A DNA stretch of 64,000 bases, from contig JAXDDX010000035.1 of assembly GCA_034670405.1 (NCBI GenBank), forward strand, positions 1,678,501 to 1,742,500, given 5' to 3'. This document shows positions 22,487 to 35,041 of this stretch, piece after piece (within the stretch, counting starts at the first letter, position 1; the number at the start of each line of letters is the position of its first letter). The position numbers were made by a program, and so were the translations under genes. Origin of the DNA: Hoplostethus atlanticus. Lineage: Eukaryota > Chordata > Actinopteri > Trachichthyiformes > Trachichthyidae. The notes under the pieces were generated by a model. The model searched no databases. It saw nothing but the letters and a program-made list of their open reading frames with translations, and was not told where the DNA came from.

Positions 22487-23667
22487 TATCAGTGACTGTA
22501 TGTATCATGACTTGACTTGGTACTTGGCGTCCCATGACGTTACAGTTTGTTGCATCATTCTGAATGAATTTGACCCGTGGGATCCTCCCGCTCTCGGCTC
22601 TGCACCACCAGGACCTGCGGGCAGCCCGGTCTCTCCGGTCTCTCCTCTCTCTAATGTAACAACTGTACCCAGGGGTCTCAGTTCGCTAAACACTACGGTG
22701 TAGCAAAGCATGCAATATCATTTGCCCCCAAAAATTGGAAACCCGCTTACATCAACTACTTTCTAGGGATAAGTGGAGCAATGACTGACGACAAGAGTAT
22801 TATTACTCGGCCAACGTGGTAATTTATTAGACGTAAGTCACCAGAATAAATCACTGCCACCAGAATGTAACAGCTCCACCTAGTACTGTGGGGTTTGGTG
22901 TGTGTGTGTGTGTTATTTTGGTCCGATTTGGAGAGCAGTGCACGCTTCATCTATCGAGGCAGAGAGCAGCGGGCCAGAGATGCAGGTCATGGATCCCCAT
23001 GGGGCTGGGCTGGTATTCAGGAATTATACCAGGCCTTCCTCTCCCTCAGGACCTCGGCTCAGCTCTCTCTGGCTGGGAGAGAGGAGGGGGAGCGGCGTGG
23101 TTTTGGGTTTGGAAAAGGCAAACTATAGAGGAAGCTAGATGCGTATTTTTTGTCTGTGTAATCATGATCTGTTCATAATCATGATGCATGTAGCTGGAAG
23201 TGTACGCTCTATGTATGGTGTAATGATGATTTCAAGAATCCGTGAGTTCTCTGTGTTTTGGCGATGTCGTCGGTGCTAAGTGATCATTACTGTGGTGTTT
23301 CTGCACTGCACTTCCCAGGGATCACTCGTCAATCAAACAGTGTGTCCAGCACTGTTTCTGTTCTGTCTGTTCAGCTGTGGTGGCTATCGCTGCTCATGCT
23401 AACTGCTCAGGTTTTCTCTGTTTATTCCAAACAAACCGCTGACGAGTATAAACTGGGTATAGGTTGAAACACTGTTGTGTTATATCAAGCGGCAATGGAC
23501 AGTATAGCAAAAAGCACATTTATTTATATGACAATGTTGTGGACATTTCAACAAGCACTCATCATTCACATGCTACTTTTTTTAGATGTGAGGAGAGACT
23601 GAAGGTGAAATGCATCTCACTTTGCACCCCAACAGGCCGACAAAAAGACCAACAGACAGACACAAAC

Positions 23668-23735
<68 letters not shown>

Positions 23736-24360
23736 TGTACTTACATATGGATAAACAGAACTCTAACCTACGAGTAAGACCTTGAAATGCTAGATTTTGA
23801 CAGGATTGTTTAAAAAGAGGTGGTCCCCCACCACTCTGATCCAGTACATTTTATTAGGGCAGCAAATTGAAATTCAGTTAGCTCCAGCAGTCTTGTCGTG
23901 TCTTACCACCCGGTGTGCTGTGATGGGGTCACTTTATAATTCAGTCAGTCACGTCAGGTTTATAGGCTCTGTCGCTGGCTTCATTTAACTTCTCATGAGA
24001 AGTTGGAATTGGAATTATGGCAGCATCAGATTATGTAGCAGCTCAGAGGCCTGCAGTGCTGTTAGGATGAGCTACCTGTAGGCCACGTGAAGCCAGGGGG
24101 GACCACTGGCTGGCTACCAGGCCGGTTGCCATAGTACCACAGCAGGTGACAGGTGGGAAGACGTAGAGAGGCGTGCGTGTGTGTGTGCATGTGTGCGCGT
24201 GCATGTATGTGTGTGTGTGCGCGCGTTTGACTGGAGTCGCTACACAGCCCAGTTCTTTCCACAGTCCATGGGTTCTGTCAGCCTGTGCCGGTTGGGGGAA
24301 CACACACACTCAATCACTGTTACCATGCATGCCACTGCTGTGCTGCAATGTCAGAGGGGT
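20401..24360. other. Noncoding stretch with microsatellites
   Basis: Holds (GT)n at 21472-21499, (CT)n of about 62 bp at 22421-22482 and (AC)n of about 55 bp at 23677-23731. A mixed GT/GC purine-pyrimidine run at 24170-24226 may favour Z-DNA. Apart from these the sequence looks single-copy. I see no exon. Confidence 0.5.
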
Positions 24361-24370
24361 GACTGCAGAG

Positions 24371-24651
24371 CAGACCTGGGTCAAATAGTATTTGCAAATA
24401 CTTTTCATTCTCTTACATTACTTATTTGCCAGATAGGCGGGGCTCACCATGTAGGACAATACGACGAGAGCCAGAAAGTGCAGAGCATCACGAGAAGGTA
24501 TTTGAAAGTCAATTTGTATGCCTTTCTGTGATTGACAACTCGCCTGACACTATCTGAATATGGTTAGCCCCCACCTCTCCACCCATCTGGTACTCCAAGG
24601 ACATTAAAACTAACTCCACTTTGTTTGCAGATACTACTCGGCTCAGTTCAG
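24371..24651. mobile_element. hAT MITE, copy A
   Basis: The left end CAGACCTGGGTCAAATAG and the reverse complement of the right end CTGAACTGAGCCGAGTAG align over 28 bp with 7 mismatches, through the shared TATNTGCAAA. Flanking 8-bp repeats CTGCAGAG (24363-24370) and CTGCAGCG (24652-24659) match at 7 of 8 positions, as expected for a hAT element. The body resembles 43662-43936. It does not code for a transposase. Confidence 0.75.
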
Positions 24652-24659
24652 CTGCAGCG

Positions 24660-26322
24660 CTCAGCTGTTGAACTTGACTGTTGTAGAGGGTTGTGTAGTG
24701 GCAGTATCTGGGTATATTGACCTGGAGGTGGGTATCCCACCAGTCACTGGTAAGTACTGCAGGCTGAATGGGAAATAGGGTTGAGCACCATTGTTATACC
24801 AGTTCTGGTACTTACAATTTGATACTGGTTCTAAAACCTTTTTTTTTTTTCAACACTTGTCTGAAAGTATTTTTCATTTTTCATCTTCTGTGCAACATTT
24901 GTACGTGCCATTTGCTTTTCAAAATAGAGTCAGACAATGTTCAGTTTATTTCCATGAGAAATGATTCCCTGGAATACTTAAGAGTTCCAGCATTTGAAGT
25001 TTTTTTTCCTGTAAATTCTGAGGCCATGTCAAATCAGTACACGTAGGTATCATTTCTTGATTGTACAGCCATAGTGGGTGTACTATATTATATTCAACAA
25101 AGGTTTTGGATATACTGGATACTACTTGTGTACGCAGTTGCACTACACTAATGAGCTTACTGTCTAGTTGGTAGTCTTCTGCTTCTCGCTTTAATGACTG
25201 AAGTTCCACCATCCACTTATGCAAGGCATCATTACATGGTGGCTTTTAATTTATTCATGTATTCATTTGATTCAAATTACGCCTCATGGAATAGCGACAT
25301 ACAAACTAACAGACATGTACACTCGCCACACTCTCATACAATACACACACTCTCACGCGCACACAGATGCATACATTTGCAAACAGGCACACACACACAC
25401 GTATGCACACAGAGATTGATTCAATGGTGGAAGAAAACAGCAGAATCGTGCACATACGAAATAATGCATCAAATCATCACCATTGGTCCAGTAGAACACA
25501 CAGCCTCATGTAGATACACACGGTCGGAGTGGGTTTTAAACAGGGTTTGGTAAAGGGTCCATTAATTACAATGTCTTACTTGCAATGTCTGACGCTGCCT
25601 TCAAGTGCTCTCTGTAAGCTCCTACGCACAACTTCGTTACAAGGTCGTTAATATGACTTGTCATGCACTCCAGTGCTTTTGGTCGGGGAAATAACAAAAG
25701 CAGCTTCGGTGGCTGTTGTTTTAGTTTAGAAATAAAGTGTCACAGAGCTACATTGTGCTGCAGCAGCAGAACCAAGAGGAGAAATGGTGCATGATGGAAG
25801 CGATGTTTTAATTAATGTGACAACTAAAACTAAAAGTTAAAGAGTGAAAACAGAAACACACAGTACTAGTAGATTACACAGAATGCCAATCAGCAAATAA
25901 ATAATAACAAAATGCATCACTTTTATCATCAAGTGTTGACGTGGCTGCCATGCTCTCCGCCCCATGCGTGTCAGATTACGGCAACTTGGGTATCATAAAA
26001 TCCCAACTTTCCCAGTTGTATTTACCACTTTGTTGGGTTGTCCATGTGCACTCAACTTGTAATTATGATATTTCCAACAGCACTTGAAGACAGCCAGGCT
26101 CTTTGGCATGAGTGGATGCACTCAAGGGAGATTGTAAGCTGTCAGGATAAAAAAAAGCAGTTAGCACTATAGAGAAAGGTATGAATAGAAATTACACATA
26201 CATTGTAGGCTAATATAATATCACAATGTCCATCATCCTCCCTCAGATGGCTACTGGCCCTTTTGGGAATCAACCCCACAATCCCAATGCTCTAAGATTG
26301 GATTGAGATATGGCAACCCATT

Positions 26323-26326
<4 letters not shown>
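24660..26326. other. Noncoding stretch
   Basis: One exon-like frame crosses its left border (24631-24749; see findings). CA-rich sequence lies at 25310-25420. Nothing else can be supported. Confidence 0.45.
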
Positions 26327-26372
<46 letters not shown>

Positions 26373-26716
26373 TCCTCACTTTCCCTTTTCATGTCTCTGT
26401 GACCTTCCCTGTATCAGCCCTGCCAAATGCTGAGTGCTTATGGAGTTGCTGTAATGAAGAGTATACAGAGAAAGTACATTATGATCTTGTCTCTCTGTCT
26501 CTCTCTCTCTCTCTCTCGATCTCTCTCTATCTGCAACCATTTGTTTTCCCGCTCTGTGCTTGTTGTCGGCCAGGTAAACTGCAGACATCATGGCTCTGCT
26601 ACGTGCATGATCTATCTCTCTTACTGGTCCACCTGATGCTTAGGTAACACCTCCTCTCCATCATTTTAACTATGATTTACACACAGCACTTTTTCTACCC
26701 AATGCAGTTCTCTCTC

Positions 26717-26751
<35 letters not shown>

Positions 26752-27109
26752 TTCTTTCCCTAGTCATGCTCCTTCAGCTTGGGGCCATGTCTGGCCTGCT
26801 GAATGGATGGCAAAAATCAGCAGTGTGTGAATGGGTGTTTGGTTGGCTTGCTTTGTTAATGGTGTGTGGAGAGGCTGATAGGTAGACAGCGCTGTGTGTG
26901 TGTGTGTGTGTAAATGTGTATTACTTGTAGCAGCAGGGATCAGGATTGTCTTTGTGAATAACAAGGTGAAAGGAAAAGTGAAATATTGATATGTTGGATT
27001 TTAGCCATGAGCACCGTTACTCGCCCCCCCATTGTCAGCGGCACGAGCTAAAGCTAGATGGATGGAGAATAGATTTGTTGTATCTCTCTCACACTCCCTG
27101 CTCACTTGC

Positions 27110-27169
<60 letters not shown>

Positions 27170-27540
27170 TAATCTCTCTTTTTGTCATTGGCTTTACCCC
27201 CTCTCTGTATTTTGACTCACTCTCTTTCCTTTCCTCTCTCTCTATCTTTCTTTCTCTCTCTACCCACCCCCTCACTCTTACACCCTCTCTCCCCTTGGTT
27301 TTGGTGCATTGCAGTGGCTCCACCACCACATTGGAGACACAACAGCCTTGGCAAATGAGGTCTCTCTCTCTCTCTCTATCACTTTCTCTCTCACTGTCGC
27401 TCTCCTCTCTCTCTCTCTCTCTTCCGTCTCTTTTTCTGTTTCTCTCTCTCTATGTCTCTCTCTCTCACTCACACACACACACACACACACTTTCTATTCT
27501 CTCTCTCTCTCTCTCTCTCTCCCTCTCTCTCTCTCTCCTC
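26327..27540. repeat. Cluster of (CT)n arrays
   Basis: Separate polypyrimidine arrays lie at 26327-26367, 26489-26532, 26709-26752, 27112-27166, 27220-27262 and 27360-27540. The last is compound with (AC)n at 27472-27490. All are on the same strand within 1.2 kb, and a (GT)n run sits at 26893-26912. The many Ser-Leu reading frames here are artefacts. Confidence 0.9.
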
Positions 27541-28227
27541 AAAGCTCATTGAGAGCTTGAAACAAAGCCTTGACAATGAGCCGCACGGTAACCTCAACCA
27601 AGATTTAAAAGAAAAAAAAAAAGGCAAAGACAATCCTTTGCCCTCATTCCTCTAGGAAGCGTTACACATTTCCATATGCTCACTGCAGCCTTCTATGTTC
27701 AAAAGCCTTCTGCCTCTCAAACCGGTTGCGAGGCAGCCACCTCTTCAATTTCCATGATGGATTGCACTTTGATTTCTGGGGAAGAGAGACACTTCATAGA
27801 TCTTGGGGAGGAAAAAGACTGTGTGTGTAAGATTTGCTGTTTGCGTCATCTATCACACCTGGATAGACTGCCAGGCAAGGCACCGTAGGAGGTGATTGGC
27901 ATTGTGTCATAGCATCAATCCAACACGGCCCTCTGCGACTCTATCTGCCAACGCTGAGCAGAGATTGGACGTGGGATTCTTCTCCAGGATCATGTCTTCT
28001 CAGCCGGCTCTGCCAATGAGCTGTCAGAGACCACAGACTCACTGCCCTGTATTCATGATTGCATTATAACTATCGTTCCCCAGCGGGCAGCTTGATCACA
28101 TTTCTCTAACAACAGGAATTCAGTATCGTGTTTGCAGCATAATGGTATCTCCTCCTCTTTAACCTGCCTGTTTTATTTATGTAGGCCTATAGTTCCCCTG
28201 AAACGCTTTTTTAGATGATCTTTTTAA

Positions 28228-28635
28228 AGGGGCATTAAGTAATTTATGACTTTTATCGGCCGAGGAATTGCAGCAATATTGACAGTGGCACAACTTATAG
28301 TAGCCTGTAATGGACAGAAATGTAAAAGTCACATTTTCACAATCGAATGAATGAGCTAGCTAATACGAGCAGAGATCCAACATGAACATCGAGTGACGAG
28401 GTAATACATCACGATGGAAAATAAATGCTGCTTTTTTTGCCTCGAGAATGAAATGTGTTGCACTGCCGGCCACTCGGGCATAGCACCGCCCTCCGTCTCT
28501 GAGCAGGGGTGTTTCCAAGTCCGAGTTTTTAAAGTAATTGTTCGGTCACTGATATGGATCAACACCCCTATCAAGCCACGCACATTATGGTCACTTTGTG
28601 CCACGGGAAAGTAAAATCGTACTTAATGCACCTTT
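28228..28635. mobile_element. TTAA-flanked MITE candidate
   Basis: A left end AGGGGCATTAAGTAATTTA and the reverse complement of the right end AAAGGTGCATTAAGTACGAT form imperfect inverted repeats. TTAA lies on both sides (28224-28227 and 28636-28639), the target preference of piggyBac and Kolobok elements. The 408-bp body has no transposase frame. Confidence 0.55.
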
Positions 28636-28639
28636 TTAA

Positions 28640-28960
28640 GATGGGGAAACGGCACTAAAGGCACGTTACGTCGAGGAAGTGAAGCGATTATTAGATTCAG
28701 TCCGTTCATTCGTCACTTTCTTGAGGCATTAGAGCAACACATCACGCCGCCATTGCGAGGCAAACCCAGCGTGAAGCCGTCCCCCATTATAATCCAGGCT
28801 ATTTCAGGCTAAAACTCCCACTCATGAAAACCCAAAGCCACGGCCTGCGATTTAGAATTCCATGCATGTGTTACGTAACACTTTTGTCTTTCATGCTTGA
28901 TCTCCTTCTCCAGGCACAGACATAGTTTATTAATGAAAGGGATTGCATGATTGGGGGGTG

Positions 28961-28998
<38 letters not shown>

Positions 28999-31579
28999 AT
29001 GAACAGTAGTGTGTTATGTAGTATGTGTGTTGATGCCTGTGTTTATGTGAGATTGTATGTGTGTCTGCATGAGTGTGTGTTCGTGTTCATGTGTGTGAGT
29101 AGGAGGGGATTGCGGGGATTTCTGTGCACACGAGGAGCACGGCAACGTAGCCGCCCACCACCGTGACGGGTCAGAGTTCGTCTTCCCCCGAAGAGCGTAT
29201 AATGACCTGTCACGGTCTGCGCGGTTCGCTCGCCGATGCCAGACAACATATGTGACATGTTAAATACAGGGACTGGAGCCAAGTAGACAGTCCTCAACGT
29301 TACTACTTCTCCACAGTCCACAGTAGATAGTAGTAGAGTTTTGCTGTTGTTCGCTCAGCGTTGTTGTCCTGTTTTCTTCTTGTGAATTATTCAGACATCC
29401 TGCCTCGTCGATGTCGAAGCTTCACTGAAAAACAATGCAAAGTCGTTTGTCTTTCCAGTCTCTCAGAGGTTACAGAGTTGTTGTTTTTCCCTTTTCCTTG
29501 CCTTGTGGGTTCATTTTCATTTTTGGGTGAACGTGTGCGTTTGCATGCAGTCATGTTTTGTCAACAGGCACTCGGGGCGAAAATGCCCTTGAAAGTTCAC
29601 AAAATGCCTGTGAAATTAAAAATGGCCCTGATAATTAAAACAGTGCCCTTTTTTGCATTTCACCTTGTTCCTATTTTTTTTTTCGTTGGGTTGTCAAAAA
29701 TTTCACAGATGAATGCGACTACTGTCCCCTGTGAGCCGCCGTTGGTGATTTGTGGAAGCCTATGACCAGGAGATTCTGTCCAGTGCATTCTGGGCGAAAA
29801 AAAAATGGAGCGTTTTTTTTTTTTTTTTATCCGAAAACAACAGAGTACGCAGCCTGAAGCGGTAGAAAATGTGGCTGCATGATGTCACCGTGCAGCCAGC
29901 AGTAGAAGAAAATGCAGACCCCACACAAAACACTGTCCAAAAAAAAACCCCAATATCGTAAAATACAATCGAGGGGTGGAAGATGGACTGGTTGGGGACA
30001 GAGAGTGGAAAACGACTGCATCCTCTTCTGAAGGCCTGCAGCCAGTTTCCAGGAAAAGAGGGAAGCGAAAGGAAAGAAGAGTGGGACATCTGGTATACTA
30101 TGCTTTAAAATAAAACCAATCTTTGGGTTACAAATTGAGTGCTTGTCAATATACAGATGTGTTACTTCATATTTCAAGAAAACTGCCCCCTAAAGGACCA
30201 AGGTGCCCCTAAAAATGGTTTGTATGTGTTTTTTTCTGTGCATTTACTTATTGGATTATATGAAAAATGACATTGGGAATAAAAAAAAAAGCTCAAATGG
30301 TCACCAGGCAAGTAATGGATTGTGTCAGCCTCGATGGATGGATCGCTCAAGCTTTCGCCGCGTCGAGCACGTCCGAGCGCTCATCTGCTCCGAACTTGCG
30401 GGGTCAAGCTAACTTCACGGGTGTTTGTCAGCGCCTTATGTTGAAGCTGTGACTCCGTATCTCCACCTGTCTCTCGGCCGCAGAGATGGGGACCTGTCTC
30501 GGCCGGTGTCGGCTTTTAATTGAAATTGATTTTGTTTCTAGCAAAAGGAGGCTGCCGTAATAGATAGGCAATGTGACCTAGCCGCAGATCTCCCGTCGTG
30601 TCCTAATGGGTTTTGAAGGCTTGTAAATCTAGAATTGTATGGGAGACACTGGCGGCTCTCGTTAACTTGCTCTTCTGACAGGAATCAAGGCACACAAACA
30701 CCACACAAGGATGCACAGCAGGCCTGTATCAATACAGGCACACACACACACACACACACACACCATCCCACATGAAGCAGCTCTTCTCCTTATTATTATA
30801 TCTTATTTATATCTTTTGTTTGCCTCGCTTACTGTGTAAACCACCTAATGAAGCCATTATTTTCAGATTTAATGGTGCCGTCACTCCCTTTTTATTACCT
30901 GTGTCTCTTCCTCCCCCCATCTCTCCGTATCTCTCACCCTCTAGGTCTCTCTTTATATTGTGCCTATTCACCGCCTGTGTAGGTGTGTATCAGTGGGAAA
31001 TTGCCTTTTTTTTTTGTTTTTTTTCTCCCTTTAAGTGGGAAAGCAAGCGGCGAGGCGTTGGAGTGCGTGGAGGCTTGTCCTTCAGCGTCAGGCCTCACTG
31101 TCTGACTGAGTGCAATTGTCCGCGGCTGTTTGTGTGCACCTAATTGAATTGAACCAGACCAATTGAACCCCAAGCTGCCTTCTATTGAGTCGGATGTGGA
31201 GGTGAGTGTATTTATCACATTTCCGCCACACTGAAAAGGAGAAGGCCACTTGCTCTTCTTAACACCCCGGCGCTACACCCCCCGAGGCAGGTCGACACGG
31301 CAAATATCAATACCATGGGTGCCGTCACCGGAGTCGTGTCGACATTCACGGTTTCTCCCCTATGCTTCAGCGAGCTAGACACAATTCTCCTTTTAAACCG
31401 CTCTTTCTTCACGGCTAAAGGTCTTGTCAGTCTTAATCCCCTACATGCCCCTGTGGTATGGATTCAGCTGTTGAGTCCCAGTCATCCCAAAAGTGGCCAA
31501 GCATTTTCTTTGCCCGTTTCCTGTGAGAGGCTTGGGATGGATAAAGTCCCCTGCACTGAAAGCTCAGCGATACCTATTC

Positions 31580-31585
<6 letters not shown>
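28640..31585. other. Noncoding stretch
   Basis: (GT)n at 28966-28998 and (CA)n at 30741-30763. Homopolymer T runs near 29815-29830. No exon recognised. Confidence 0.45.
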
Positions 31586-31666
<81 letters not shown>

Positions 31667-31674
31667 TCTCTCTT
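31586..31674. repeat. (CT)n microsatellite
   Basis: Almost 90 bp of CT with a few TTCT interruptions at its right end. Confidence 0.95.
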
Positions 31675-34600
31675 CTTTCTTCAGTGAAGGAAACCAGGAT
31701 CAATGCCACAGTTTTCTATTAATAGACGTGCCTAAGATGTCGTGTAGTCAAGGAAACCAGTTGAAATGGATGTTTATGTTAGGAAGTGTTCGGTGCAGTT
31801 GTGTGATGCAAGCCAATGAAAAGATGGATATGATGAGCAGTATTGTTTTTAAAAAATATATATTTATTATACAACGCTCAAAGAAAGACCGGCGTTTTCA
31901 TTAACGCTAGCTGGCTTAACAGCGTTCCAGTGGAGTTCCTTTCCTCCTGATTTTTGCCGGTCTGACTTGACTCTCCTCCTTGGCAGCGATTAAGATGTGG
32001 GAGAATCAGAGAGTGATTCATCTCACTACTGTGGTATCTGACTCAGTCGTAGGGCAGCGGTACACAAACTTGCCTACTCTCGTCCTGTGTGGGATTCCGG
32101 CTCCAACGTCACACATGTTGCACCTCGGAGAGAACGGGAGACATTTAGTTCTTCCTGTGTAAATCACACGCTGTTGGTTTTTGACATCACACCAATTGTA
32201 GTTTTCAATTTCCATTGAGTATTTGAGGAATTCTAAAGTTCATCATGCAAGTATATCAGAGTTAGTCAGTAAAAGTGTGATATTTGTAGTAGTAAGTACC
32301 ATAATTTGTGTTGATTTTGTGTTTTCAGTCATTTTCAACTGGTGGAAACGTCATTTTGGGATGAAATTTCATTGGCTGCATGACAATGTATTTTTGTCAG
32401 TGTATTTTGTGCCACATGTGTACAGTACCGCATCCCTCAGACCTTCCCCCAGCGCCTGCTTACGTCGTGTTTATCACTCCTGAACAAACACTGATTAATG
32501 AATGAATAGTTAGCCATGCCAATTAGCGAGTGGTTAGAAACTTGCTGAAAGTGCACTCGACTCGGACACCAATCTTCACACCTCCAAAATAATTTGCTGT
32601 GCGCTTCTCCCTCGTGGATCTGTAAGAGGCTTATGCATTTTGCTAAACATCGATTTTGATATTCTCCGATGACACGTGCGCGCTATGATGGTCATGCTTG
32701 TAATCCTGTTGGCTAAATATGCTTAGCTGTGAAAGCAGATTAAGACGTGGCTGTGTTTTCTTGGCCGGATATCCCCAATGGCCTGGGTAATCTAAGCGAG
32801 AGCTCTTCAACATCTGTCCACTGTTGTTGTGCTTAAGCGTGACCTCGGGCTGCCGCTCAGACAACCTCCTCCGACGTTTCCACAGCACGGGGAGTCTATA
32901 GATAGTTCAACTCAGGTGTAAACAGAATGACCATATTGTGTTGTGCATGAGAAGCACAATACTTTAAAATGAAATCCTATTGCATAATATCATATTGTCA
33001 TGCTGTGAGTAATCTGGATTAGATCCATTTCATAACAGTATTCTGTCTGACCAGGTGACACTGTTCAAAACATTTTGCAATGTTATGTATTCTGAAAGCA
33101 CCCCTGAAACAGAGCAACCAGCCTGCTGTGTGTACGTGCGTGTGTCCATCTGTGTGTGTGTGTGTGTGTGTGTGCGTGTGCGTGTGTACATGCACCTTTG
33201 ATTGATATTTGTGCTGACAGTGTTAGACAGTAGAGGGCAATACAAGCACGTGATGTGTGTTATCCCAGCACCCACTACATGATTAGGTATTAGGACAATT
33301 AATATATATTAATAAATAATAAATCTACCGACTATAATTTAACAAGTGTCACAATTTATTTTAATTTTCTGCTATCAATCATTGTTTGAATATCTATCAC
33401 TTTTTTCTTTGCTAGGAGAGCCCCATGGAAATGAGCAAGCCCAATAATAATTTTACTCGTTTACAGGAAAATGATGTTCCGGTGCAAATTAACCAGTCTC
33501 CATTCACTGTAATACTGTACACATGAAAATAGTAGCGACTGATTCATTCTTTGCGATGTTATTGTACGATGAGGGAAAATGACAATGGGCTCAGTCTCTA
33601 TTATCAACTAAACCCATTAACAAGAGAAGCTCTACTTAAATAGCTCTGCTGCATAATGTTTCATCCATCGCAGACAGACAGACACCATAAGACCTTGAAA
33701 CCAGCAGAGAGTAACAGCTGCCTCTATCATCTCCCCTCTTGCTCCATCACACAGTTTACTGTGAGCAGTTTTATCATAGCGGAGACCGCCAGGGGCCTGA
33801 CTGGCAGGCAGGCAAGGCTAGAGTAGCTTGCCTGGCGAAGACGGCGTGAGGCTGAGGAGGGGCAGTGGACTGGAAGAGGGCAAAGCCCTGGCAGAGGGCA
33901 CCACAGCCTGGCACATGAGCAGCCGGGCAGCCAAGTGGAAAAGGGCAGTCTGGTGAATCTGGGACTGGGCATCGGAGTATAGTGGACTGATTAGAGGAGG
34001 ATCTGGCACAGACAGGCTTGTACCATTTGGTAAATTACATAAAGGTAGAGTGGAACGAGTAGAGTAGAACGAAGAAATATGTGATGTTGATAATGCTTTG
34101 CCAGGTTACGTCATGAGTGCAGATATAAAGTCACTAAAAAAAACATTTCTTTCATTGTGTAAAAACCCCTGCATTACATTTGGTCAACGCTACATATACA
34201 TTTTCTAAATCCCGAGGAGTCATTTTGATACCCACAGTAGCCAAGTGCAGCTGGACAGACGATAAGCGGATCATACTCTGTGTAAAGTCTATCAATAGAT
34301 ATCTGATTACTCACAAATCCAGCCTCCCAATTTGGGATTGAAAGTCAAATTCCAATGTTTCATCTTGTCAGATCACATCAGACATGCTCAGAGCCAGCAG
34401 GCCTCACTGGAATCTGAAATAATCTCTTCCATACATTAAAGGCAGGGACCATAAATACGGACTATCAGTGTGGCAGCAGCCGTAAACCAAACATTTCGGC
34501 AGTTGCATGCTGTGATATTTACACATGCGACACAAAAATAAAAGCAGTGGGTGAGAAAAGGCACATAGAAGGGAGAGAGAGAGAGAGTGAGCGAGAGAGA

Positions 34601-34954
34601 GAGAGAGAAAACGAGACTGGCAGGCCCGCTGCTTGCTATATTGGACAGGAGTGCCGTTGTCATGGCAACCAGCAGCCCCCGATTGGTATTTGGAGCAGCG
34701 AGTGGAATTACTGCAGAGGATTTGATGTTCAGCACACATCTGGGGTCCGCTAATATGGCGCTGCAATCGGCTACTCCTTGCTCGCGCCACACCGTACCCA
34801 CAATTCCTTGTTCCCGACGCAGCAGCCGGACACAGCAGCTGGCATCCGTGCACTGGTGTTAAAATCCTGGCGGGATGACAGATTAACTGACACCTCGCTT
34901 CATCCTGACAGACGTCTGTGGTGGCATGTACAACGGAGGATTGGCAGATGTACG

Positions 34955-34957
<3 letters not shown>
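31675..34957. other. Noncoding stretch
   Basis: (GT)n at 33155-33183 and (GA)n at 34575-34608. Otherwise single-copy-looking DNA without a supported exon. Confidence 0.45.

Positions 34958-35039
<82 letters not shown>
34958..35039. repeat. (GT)n microsatellite
   Basis: About 82 bp of perfect GT. Confidence 0.95.

Positions 35040-35041
<2 letters not shown>

Noticed and set aside
22505..22711. Collagen-like GETGETGLP stretch on the minus strand
   Set aside because: The Gly-X-Y register breaks after three triplets and there are no splice signals around it.
33780..34010. GGCAGGCAAGGC...GCTTGCCTGGC hairpin, possible microRNA
   Set aside because: The stem is only about 8 bp, too short for a precursor.
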